Shown here in pieces: positions 37,413-44,136 of a DNA stretch of 64,000 bases. The notes below the pieces were generated by a model, which saw nothing but the letters and a program-made list of their open reading frames with translations, was not told the origin of the DNA and ran no database searches. The DNA is from Sulfitobacter sp. THAF37 (lineage in GTDB: Bacteria > Pseudomonadota > Alphaproteobacteria > Rhodobacterales > Rhodobacteraceae), in NCBI RefSeq assembly GCF_009363555.1, contig NZ_CP045372.1, positions 1,995,501 to 2,059,500 on the forward strand, in the 5' to 3' direction. A program made the position numbers and the translations under genes. The stretch's first letter is position 1; each line of letters opens with the position of its first letter.

Positions 37413-38282
37413 ATGAGCTGGAAGGTTGCAAACCTTTGCGCCGAGAGGCGCTTCGGTAGTCCCGTGCGCAAGCAGATCATCATGTTCCTGGCCGACAAGG
37501 CTAGCGACGATGGATCTGGTATCTGGTGCTCGAAGGGGACAGTCCAGCGCCATACCGAGCTAGGCGAGTCGACGGTCAAGCGGACGATCACTGAATTCTT
37601 GCGTGAGGGTATTCTGGTCGAGACCGGACGGCGCCCCTGCAAGAACGGCTATACGGTGATTTACAGGATCGTTCTGGGTTCTGTGAACGGCTTGGAAACG
37701 ATCTCCGAACCGGACGACGAACCTGAGTTTTCGAGGGGGGCCACAGCGGACGGGGTTCCGCATGGCCCTGGAACGGGGGCCGCTGCGGACGGGGTGCCGG
37801 GTCCAGAGCGGACCCCAAACCATCCTAAAACCATCCAGAAACCACCTACGCGCGCGGACACGCGCGAGGCGGAGGATCAGGATTTCGAGAAAGCATGGGC
37901 CGCCTATCCGCCGGATCGGCGTCGGAACAAGAACACCTGCCGACAACAATTCGAGCGGGCCATCAAGGACGGCACGACCGCCGAGGAATTTATCTGCGCA
38001 GTCAATGCCTATGCGACCGAGACCGAAGGCTACACCCGCTCGAAGGTATGCTTCTCCGACAACTGGTTTCGGGACAGCCGTTGGCAACGATTTGTCGAGG
38101 AGGCCCGCGACGCGCAGATTGACGCTGCCGAACTTGAGGGAAAGCACTTTCGCCAGCTTGCCGGGTGGGTCCGCGAGCGCAATTGGATGTGCCAGCACAT
38201 CTCGCGCAATCAGGCTGGTGAACTGCTGATGCGCGGTCTGGTTTCGGAACCGGAGCTTCGCCGTGCGGAGGTGGCATGGTGA
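37413..38282 (+). CDS. Helix-turn-helix replication-initiator-like protein
   Basis: A 289-residue protein. An N-terminal winged helix-turn-helix (WCSKGTVQRHTELGESTVKRTITEF) is followed by a disordered proline/glycine-rich linker (residues ~105-150). A C-terminal domain follows, with FEKAWAAYPPDRRRNKN and YTRSKVCFSDNWF, seen in phage/plasmid replication helper proteins. GGAG seven bases before the ATG sets the start. The stop overlaps the MobC start by 7 bases, so it is the first gene of the mobilization operon. Replication role is inferred from context. Confidence 0.6.
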   Translation: MSWKVANLCAERRFGSPVRKQIIMFLADKASDDGSGIWCSKGTVQRHTELGESTVKRTITEFLREGILVETGRRPCKNGYTVIYRIVLGSVNGLETISEPDDEPEFSRGATADGVPHGPGTGAAADGVPGPERTPNHPKTIQKPPTRADTREAEDQDFEKAWAAYPPDRRRNKNTCRQQFERAIKDGTTAEEFICAVNAYATETEGYTRSKVCFSDNWFRDSRWQRFVEEARDAQIDAAELEGKHFRQLAGWVRERNWMCQHISRNQAGELLMRGLVSEPELRRAEVAW

Positions 38283-38764
38283 CTTCGAACATCAAGCAGT
38301 CTGGGCAAAGAGCAAGGCGACCCGGTTCTAGGTCTTCGACCGTCGAACCGGGGCCTTGCGAGGGGCGGCAAGCCTCCCCTTCGAACCCCAACCGGACCGC
38401 GCGGGGCGCGGTCCCTTCGGAGAAGCAGGAAGCCGTATTCTTCTACTGCTCCTCCGAGGAAAAGGCGCTGATCCGGCAAGCGGCTGCGGATCGCGGGTTG
38501 TCCATGTCGGCCATGCTTCGGCAACTCGCGACCGGCGCGTCTCCGAAGCGGCGCAAGCCCGCGCCCCGTGTCGATCCCGCGCTCGTTCTGGCTGTGTCCC
38601 GCTATGGCGGCAACCTCAACCAGATCGCGCGGTGGCTCAACACGGCGGCCAGCACGGGCCGGGCCAGCGAGGTCGAGGCCCTGCGCGTGGGGGCGGCGCT
38701 GGTCGGCATCGAGCGGCGGTTGGCGGAGATCATCGCCCAGCACCGGAGGCCACCCGGATGCTGA
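38276..38764 (+). CDS. mobC: Mobilization protein MobC (relaxosome accessory)
   Basis: A 162-residue protein with a basic, disordered N-terminus. A C-terminal MobC domain follows: KQEAVFFYCSSEEKALIRQAA, then the hallmark RYGGNLNQIARWLNTAAS. MobC proteins bind oriT and help the relaxase open the DNA. Overlaps its neighbours on both sides by 7 bases, so expression is coupled with the replication-like protein and the relaxase. Confidence 0.87.
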   Translation: MVTSNIKQSGQRARRPGSRSSTVEPGPCEGRQASPSNPNRTARGAVPSEKQEAVFFYCSSEEKALIRQAAADRGLSMSAMLRQLATGASPKRRKPAPRVDPALVLAVSRYGGNLNQIARWLNTAASTGRASEVEALRVGAALVGIERRLAEIIAQHRRPPGC

Positions 38765-40302
38765 TCAAGTTCTTCCCCAACGGCAAGGGCGGCGGCGCGG
38801 GGCCGGTCGACTACCTGACCGCCCGCACGGTGCTAGCCTATGACGACAATCGCGATCTGATCCGCGAAGCCTCGGGCCAACCCATGACCGTGACGCGTGA
38901 GCCGTTGCCAGAGGTCGTGCGCGGCGATCCCCAAGGCATGATCGACCTGATCGACGCCTGCCCGCACAAGTGGACCTATCGCGCCGGTGTCGTCAGCTTC
39001 GCCCGCGAGGACGCCCCGAGCGCGGACCAGCAGCAGGAGGTGATCGACCGCTTTGAAGAGATCGCCTTCGCCGGGCTCGATGCCGACCGCTACGCCTGTC
39101 TCTGGGTGCGCCACACCCACGAGGATCGCGTCGAGCTGCATTTCTGCACGCCGCGGATGGAGCTTCACAGCGGACGCAGCCTCAACATCGCCCCACCCGG
39201 CTATGAGCGCGCCTTCGACAGCCTGCGCGACCTGATGAACAAGACCCACGGCTGGACCGACCCCATGGACGTGGAGCGCGCGGCCGAGGTCAAGCCGGTC
39301 TCGGAAGCCCCGGATCGCGCCGCCGGGCGCGACGGGCTCCATGCCTGGATCGCCGACCAGATTTCCATAGGGCTGATCGAGGACCGCGCCGGGATGCTCG
39401 CCGCCCTGACCGATGCGGGCTTCGAGGTGCCCCGCGCCGGCACGAATTACCTGACAGTCAAAGACCCTGAGACCGAAGAACGGTTTCGCCTTAGAGGAGA
39501 GATTTTCCATGAAGACTGGAGAGCCGAAGCAACGGCTGAGCGAGAAGCTAAACGCGGACATGGAGCGGATCAGGGCAGAGAACGCCGCCTCGATCGACAC
39601 ACAGTTGCAGAACTTCAGGACCGATTTGACGGTCATTGCCGAAAACGCGCTGGCTACAATCAAGACCGATACGGAAGACTACCTGCTGCGCGTGAGGAAG
39701 CACCTCATGCGGCAGAGCGCGAACGCAGCTCGACCGGAATGGAAGGCTCTGATGTGGCCGATGCTGGTGGCCTGCTGCCTGATGATCTGCACCGGGATTT
39801 CGACCTGGTCAGTCATGACATGGCTGACGCCGAACTTGAACACGATGGGGCTCAGGGTGATCGAGCGGCCGGAGGCGGTCTATCTGATCCCGCGCAGCGG
39901 CCGCGCGGCGCTGACACGCTGTTCGCTGGCAGGGGAACCCGTGGACTGTCTGACGATCCCGAAGGAGTGAGTGATGGATGGCTTGACGCCACTCGAACGC
40001 GAATTGTTGGGCTACGTCGAGCAGTTGACGGAAGCCTCGAAGGCATCCGCGCAGGAATTGACCGCCTTTGGGCAGGACAGGCGGACGGAGCTGGATGGGT
40101 TACGCGGCTCCATGATCGCTTTGCTCAGGTCGCAGCTCTCATTGGTCGAAGCCTTGAACGGCTGGATGCAGGATGGCCCCGACACCGCGCAGGCACCGTC
40201 GAAGCTGAAGGACAGCCTGTCGCTCGCGCTGGAGGCGCAGAAGCGCCTCCGGACGCGGTGACAGACGAGATCGAGGAGGACGTGCATGGCCTACGCCATT
40301 GA
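38758..40302 (+). CDS. mobA: Relaxase / mobilization nuclease
   Basis: A 514-residue relaxase, which nicks oriT and stays bound to the 5' end during transfer. An N-terminal tyrosine (PVDYLTART, Tyr19) is followed by the metal-binding triad WVRHTHEDRVELHF (His119, His121, His128) and NIAPPGYERAFDSLRDLMN. The C-terminal half (from residue ~251) is low in recognisable domains and is read through by two other genes in a second frame. The ATG at 38758 overlaps the mobC stop. Confidence 0.88.
   Translation: MLIKFFPNGKGGGAGPVDYLTARTVLAYDDNRDLIREASGQPMTVTREPLPEVVRGDPQGMIDLIDACPHKWTYRAGVVSFAREDAPSADQQQEVIDRFEEIAFAGLDADRYACLWVRHTHEDRVELHFCTPRMELHSGRSLNIAPPGYERAFDSLRDLMNKTHGWTDPMDVERAAEVKPVSEAPDRAAGRDGLHAWIADQISIGLIEDRAGMLAALTDAGFEVPRAGTNYLTVKDPETEERFRLRGEIFHEDWRAEATAEREAKRGHGADQGRERRLDRHTVAELQDRFDGHCRKRAGYNQDRYGRLPAAREEAPHAAERERSSTGMEGSDVADAGGLLPDDLHRDFDLVSHDMADAELEHDGAQGDRAAGGGLSDPAQRPRGADTLFAGRGTRGLSDDPEGVSDGWLDATRTRIVGLRRAVDGSLEGIRAGIDRLWAGQADGAGWVTRLHDRFAQVAALIGRSLERLDAGWPRHRAGTVEAEGQPVARAGGAEAPPDAVTDEIEEDVHGLRH
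39509..39970 (+). CDS. MbeB-like mobilization protein nested inside the relaxase gene
   Basis: A 153-residue frame lying wholly within the relaxase gene but in another reading frame, with AGAGGAGAG before its ATG. The N-terminal half is a charged helical/coiled-coil region (EKLNADMERIRAENAASI, then ENALATIKTDTEDYLLRVRK). A single membrane segment follows (MLVACCLMICTGISTWSVMTW). In ColE1, mbeB and mbeD are likewise embedded in mbeA. Its own ribosome site and membrane segment argue that it is a real gene rather than a chance frame. Confidence 0.7.
   Translation: MKTGEPKQRLSEKLNADMERIRAENAASIDTQLQNFRTDLTVIAENALATIKTDTEDYLLRVRKHLMRQSANAARPEWKALMWPMLVACCLMICTGISTWSVMTWLTPNLNTMGLRVIERPEAVYLIPRSGRAALTRCSLAGEPVDCLTIPKE
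39974..40261 (+). CDS. MbeD-like mobilization protein nested inside the relaxase gene
   Basis: A 95-residue helical protein starting MDGLTPLERELLGYVEQLTE, close in style to MbeD of ColE1 plasmids. GAAGGAG lies just before ATG 39974 and overlaps the end of the MbeB-like gene, three bases upstream. It ends 41 bases before the relaxase stop. Probably involved in mobilization or entry exclusion, by analogy only. Confidence 0.68.
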   Translation: MDGLTPLERELLGYVEQLTEASKASAQELTAFGQDRRTELDGLRGSMIALLRSQLSLVEALNGWMQDGPDTAQAPSKLKDSLSLALEAQKRLRTR

Positions 40303-40309
40303 GGGGCAA

Positions 40310-40500
40310 ATCCAGCTCTCCCCCGGACACGCAACACTGAACAAGCAACACGTAACACTGAACAGGGGACAGGCAGCACGCGACACGCGACACGCGACAC
40401 GCGACCGTGGCCACTCAACACCGGACAGTCAACACGCAACAGACGACACCGGACAAGCGACAGGCGACACGCAACACCGAACAAACGACGGGAGTAACCG
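40310..40500 (+). repeat. T-poor low-complexity repeat tract
   Basis: About 190 bases dominated by A, C and G in CACGCRACA-type units. ACGCGAC is repeated four times in tandem (40378-40405), and ACACGCAACACTGAACA (40327-40343) recurs as ACACGTAACACTGAACA (40348-40364). It lies after the relaxase stop and before a secreted-protein gene. A frame crosses it but would give only a low-complexity peptide. Confidence 0.7.
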
Positions 40501-40501
40501 T

Positions 40502-40912
40502 ATGATTTATCGAGCTATCTTGTTTCTGGCTTTGACTACCGATCCGGTGATGGCGGACCAGATCGAGTTGAGAAACTCCATCCAATCCGCAGAGACCGAC
40601 CGCTACGGTTGCGCAATCCGCCCGCGACCGGAACATCTGACTTTCCGGTCATTTCGAGATTCATGGCGCTCAGTGGCAGCGGACGACCTCTATAGCTTGA
40701 AGCGGCATCAGATGGCGCTGGAGGCCGGTTCTTGCGATTGCGAGGCTCTATGGCCCGACTGGGCGATCATCGAGGACGAGTATGCGGAACTGGGTTTTGC
40801 CGCCCCGACCGCCACCGACAGCCTGCACATCGCATGGTCGGCGGAAGAGTATTTCCCTGTCATTTCCGATCTTCGGGATCGGTTACGCACTCAGTGCCAG
40901 GAGCCTGAGTGA
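40502..40912 (+). CDS. Exported hypothetical protein of the mobilization block
   Basis: A 136-residue protein with a probable signal peptide (IYRAILFLALTTDPVMA) and conserved-looking cysteines (YGCAIRP, SCDCEALW, RTQCQEPE). GGGAG lies seven bases before ATG 40502, so the repeat tract upstream is not part of the protein. The stop overlaps the VirB6-like start by one base (TGATG). A role with the VirB6-like protein, such as a periplasmic or entry-exclusion partner, is suggested only by coupling. Confidence 0.65.
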   Translation: MIYRAILFLALTTDPVMADQIELRNSIQSAETDRYGCAIRPRPEHLTFRSFRDSWRSVAADDLYSLKRHQMALEAGSCDCEALWPDWAIIEDEYAELGFAAPTATDSLHIAWSAEEYFPVISDLRDRLRTQCQEPE

Positions 40913-41970
40913 TGGGTATCGTTAACTTTATCGTATCAGCCGCAGACGAGGGTCTCGAGAAAGTGGCTACCTCGCAGTTCGCGGCGGTCGCGGAGGTCTC
41001 CGGCACGATTGTTGTCGGGGCCGCGACCCTCGCAATGATCGTTTTGTTTATCAACATGGCATGGCAAATCCGGCCCATGGACGGGAAAGAGCTGCTGGTC
41101 TTGTCATTCAAGATCGCTTTGATCAACACATTCGCGTTCAATTGGGCAAATTTTAACTTCGTCAGCGGTCATATCATCGACGGCCTCGACGAACTGGCTG
41201 GGCGCTTGGTCGGCTCGGCAATCGGTGTAGACCTCGCGGGACCCAGATATTTCGCCCTTCGTTTTGACCTTCAGCTCGACAGGCTGGCGGAATACGGCAA
41301 CTCGGCCACATCGCATATGGGGGCGGTCAGCAAGGCTGTTATGGGAGTCTTCTTCATGGCTCTTCTGGCTGTAATCGGTGGCGCGGCGGGCGCTGTTCTC
41401 GTCCTGGCAAAGATGATGATGACTTTCCTGATAGGTATCGCGCCCACCATGATCCTCTGCTCGATGTTCCCGGTGACGAAGGACTATTTCCACCGATGGG
41501 TGTCTGCGCTGGCGAGTTTTGCCCTTTACCCGGTCGTGATGGCTGGCGTTTTCTCGATGGTCTTCGGCCTGGTGAGCCAGCTGGTCGGCCAGATTGGATC
41601 GCCCGATTCTGTCAAGCAGGTTGGAGCGACGCTTCCCTTTCTGGCTGTAGTCATACTTTCGCTTGTGATGGTTGTGGCGATCCCGTTCATCGTACCGATG
41701 ATCTCGGGCAACTTGCAGGCTGGTTGGGCAGCGGCAGCTGTAGGAAGCAGTGTGCGTAAGATGATACCACAGTCTCGCCCACAGCAAGCAAACAACCTAT
41801 CCTTGAACGCCGCGAGCAGTATGAACCGAAAACCGCCTGCGGGTGCGGATGCAGGCCGTACTTCAATGTCCGCAACAGGTCATCGCCTTTCAGCCGGGAC
41901 GGGTGCCAAGATGCAACGCGCCATGGATCGCGCCGAGCGGCTTGGCACACAAAATAAGACGCGATTATAG
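40912..41970 (+). CDS. VirB6/TrbL-like type IV secretion membrane protein
   Basis: A 352-residue polytopic inner-membrane protein with about six hydrophobic segments and a soluble, basic C-terminal tail (~residue 285 onward). The central block with SKAVMGVFFMALLAVIGGAA, GIAPTMILCSMFPVTKDYFH and RWVSALASFALYPVVMAGVF is typical of VirB6/TrbL. No other virB genes are found in the window, so it is an orphan of a type IV system. Confidence 0.82.
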   Translation: MGIVNFIVSAADEGLEKVATSQFAAVAEVSGTIVVGAATLAMIVLFINMAWQIRPMDGKELLVLSFKIALINTFAFNWANFNFVSGHIIDGLDELAGRLVGSAIGVDLAGPRYFALRFDLQLDRLAEYGNSATSHMGAVSKAVMGVFFMALLAVIGGAAGAVLVLAKMMMTFLIGIAPTMILCSMFPVTKDYFHRWVSALASFALYPVVMAGVFSMVFGLVSQLVGQIGSPDSVKQVGATLPFLAVVILSLVMVVAIPFIVPMISGNLQAGWAAAAVGSSVRKMIPQSRPQQANNLSLNAASSMNRKPPAGADAGRTSMSATGHRLSAGTGAKMQRAMDRAERLGTQNKTRL

Positions 41971-42033
41971 CCCGATGCTCATATTCGATTTCATCTTCCC
42001 CACAAAATCCTCGGGGGAGCGCCTCAACGGCGC

Positions 42034-42050
42034 GGGGGCAGACAGCCCCC
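42034..42050. terminator. G+C hairpin after the VirB6-like gene
   Basis: GGGGGC (42034-42039) and GCCCCC (42045-42050) with a 5-base loop. There is no T-run. Could stop the mobilization transcript or serve as a small structural site. The rest of 41971-42161 shows nothing else I can support. Confidence 0.4.
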
Positions 42051-42161
42051 ATCCTCACTTGACGGAAGAGATCGCACGACCTGCCCAGCCATGTCTTTCT
42101 ACTGCTGGAAAAGGTCAGTTGCCGCCTTTCCCTTGACTGTAGCTGCGCAAGGCTCAAAAAC

Positions 42162-42452
42162 ATGACGCTAAATAGAGATTTAGAACTTCGCCTCCGAAAA
42201 GCTATTGAGATCACGAGTGAAAAAGCCTCTTCCCGAGCGCCGATCACTCACCCAGACCAACAGCTATTATTAGATTGGGCAACTTACGGGCCAAAAGGCC
42301 CGAACATACAGCACCTTGTATGGCGGCTAGCTCTAGAGCATGACCTCCGCGTTTCGGATATTGAAGAGTTCATCGCGACCTGTCTTGCTCGCAAGTTGCA
42401 AAAGCTGGAGCGAGAAAGGTTAACTCGAGCGCACTCTCGACCCAGGCCTTAG
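42162..42452 (+). CDS. Small hypothetical protein
   Basis: A 96-residue, highly charged helical protein (ELRLRKAIEITSEKASS, HLVWRLALEHDLRVSDIEEF, LARKLQKLERERL). AAGG lies about ten bases before the ATG. It is convergent with the receiver-like gene. G+C is clearly lower than in the core. No domain recognised. Confidence 0.5.
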   Translation: MTLNRDLELRLRKAIEITSEKASSRAPITHPDQQLLLDWATYGPKGPNIQHLVWRLALEHDLRVSDIEEFIATCLARKLQKLERERLTRAHSRPRP

Positions 42453-42474
42453 AAGCCCCCGGCGTTTCACCAAT

Positions 42475-44136
42475 TCAGGATGATGCCTTCCTCCGGAGCC
42501 ACTCAAACTTGTTATTACCGATACGTCCACCCTGCGCAGCCAAGGCAGATTGAGCTTCGGCAGCGTAGTGCTCCTTCAGCTCTGCAAGCCATATAAATTT
42601 CGAGCCATCAAAGGCCGTAAACTCCTCGCAACTACCCACTCTTACTGATCGTACGTCGTGTGTATCGCCGTTGGGCTCGAAGTCAGCCATGACAATATCC
42701 GACAACTTAAATGTGCTCGTTAGATGCTTAAACTCAGTTCCCTCCATAATAGGGAAGCGAAATTTCTTCGTTTGCTCAACGAGCTTAAGCTTAAGTAAAG
42801 GGAATGCGGTTCTCTCAACAAGGCGAACAGCATCACAAACAGGTTGAAGGCAAAGAAAATATTCACCTCCTTCCGCTGCTTGATTTCCTTCACCTGCTAC
42901 ATCTTGATCTTGGCCTTGAACCTTTCTCTTTAGTATTGTCCCAGATCGCAGCAGGAAGTGCCCATCAATATTCTTAGGATAGCTGTTTATTTGATCCAAG
43001 ATAGAAATTTGTGTGAAGCTATTTGGATCGATATCCAGCAGCATCAGAGGCTTCTTGCCTTCTTGGAACCCTCTAGTGTCACTATTGTTCATGCTTAGCT
43101 TGCTCTTGACCAGCTCCTTAAAGACTTCATAGTCTTGACCAAAGAAAACGGTTTCCAAGTCTTCGCCCGAAAACGAATAAGCTGAGTTATCGTTCTTATC
43201 CGAAATCTTGATGCTTTTGGGGCTGGTTAAAGTTAGGCACCTCGTCAAATCCTCCTTGTCAGTTACGGACGCCACCAACTTTGAAGAGTGCAGTGCTGCA
43301 GCGAGATCGTCCAGGACAAGCGTAGTGGTGTACTCGGCAAAGCTTTCCCGCGATGTTGGAAACTCGAGTGTGCTAGATCTTTTGTCGAGCAGATGAGTGC
43401 TAATAGCTTTGTCGAGACCGCGATTGAATCGAAAAAGATGTTCATAGGTGCGGTTCCGGACTTCGGCAACCGTCGCCATAACAGTTCGAGGCAAAATACC
43501 GTCTTGAAACTCCGCGAAGTCTTTCACCACCGCTTCAGCCAAGGCTTCCTCTTTAACGTCATTTTTTTTGAAATGCTTGATGCGCCAAACCGAAGGCCCA
43601 GCGATAACCTTCACATCAACAGAGTCTTCGATTTTGGATGCGGTAATGCCATCGATGCCCCCAAACTCCTCGACGATGGCATCGAGAACGCTGTCAGTAC
43701 CGCGGTCTGTATAAATGGCGACATACCTAAGGCGCTTACGCCCGTCGAGATCCTCTTTGAGTCTTTGTGCAAGGATATCTAGAGCGGTTCTTTCGGTCTC
43801 ATCCAGCTTCCAGTCAATGATGATCAAGTCAGCTTTATCAATAGATTTAGGGGGCTGCTTGTGTTCGGCTCTCCATTGATATGTCGAACATATAAGGCCG
43901 AGTTCAGAGAAGCCATCGACTACTGCTTCAGCGTTCACCTCAGGAATTTTTGCTTCGGCCGCAGGCTGCTCAGTTTCTTCAAGCCCAACGTCAAATCCGT
44001 CGGAATCTGGAGCGACAAGTCCTTCCCCTGCATCTGCAGTGTCTACTTTATTCTTTGGCCAAATGAGCGCATCATCGATGAAAACAGCAGCACCCAAGAA
44101 CTCCTTGGGAATGTCGAGAAAATCAAACTTAGTCAA
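42475..44136 (-). CDS. Receiver-like protein with large unknown C-terminal region
   Basis: About 553 residues. The N-terminal ~150 residues resemble a divergent response-regulator receiver: acidic pair in AAVFIDDALIW (Asp21/22), candidate phospho-acceptor Asp108 in ADLIIIDWKLD, and Thr143 in YVAIYTDRG. An unusual ~70-residue acidic insert sits between the first two elements. The remaining ~400 residues match nothing I recognise: no helix-turn-helix or nuclease motif. The start is probably TTG 44136, with GGAG seven bases upstream inside the end of the ATPase gene (8-base overlap). It is encoded with a histidine-kinase-like ATPase and a DNA methyltransferase. Confidence 0.75.
   Translation of the reverse strand: MTKFDFLDIPKEFLGAAVFIDDALIWPKNKVDTADAGEGLVAPDSDGFDVGLEETEQPAAEAKIPEVNAEAVVDGFSELGLICSTYQWRAEHKQPPKSIDKADLIIIDWKLDETERTALDILAQRLKEDLDGRKRLRYVAIYTDRGTDSVLDAIVEEFGGIDGITASKIEDSVDVKVIAGPSVWRIKHFKKNDVKEEALAEAVVKDFAEFQDGILPRTVMATVAEVRNRTYEHLFRFNRGLDKAISTHLLDKRSSTLEFPTSRESFAEYTTTLVLDDLAAALHSSKLVASVTDKEDLTRCLTLTSPKSIKISDKNDNSAYSFSGEDLETVFFGQDYEVFKELVKSKLSMNNSDTRGFQEGKKPLMLLDIDPNSFTQISILDQINSYPKNIDGHFLLRSGTILKRKVQGQDQDVAGEGNQAAEGGEYFLCLQPVCDAVRLVERTAFPLLKLKLVEQTKKFRFPIMEGTEFKHLTSTFKLSDIVMADFEPNGDTHDVRSVRVGSCEEFTAFDGSKFIWLAELKEHYAAEAQSALAAQGGRIGNNKFEWLRRKASS

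Noticed and set aside
40310..40500. Possible CRISPR array
   Set aside because: Units are short, imperfect and contiguous, with no constant repeat/unique spacer pattern, and no cas genes are near.
40286..40501. N-terminal extension of the exported protein through the repeat tract
   Set aside because: It would be a low-complexity peptide; the ATG at 40502 has a good ribosome site and places a signal peptide at the N-terminus.
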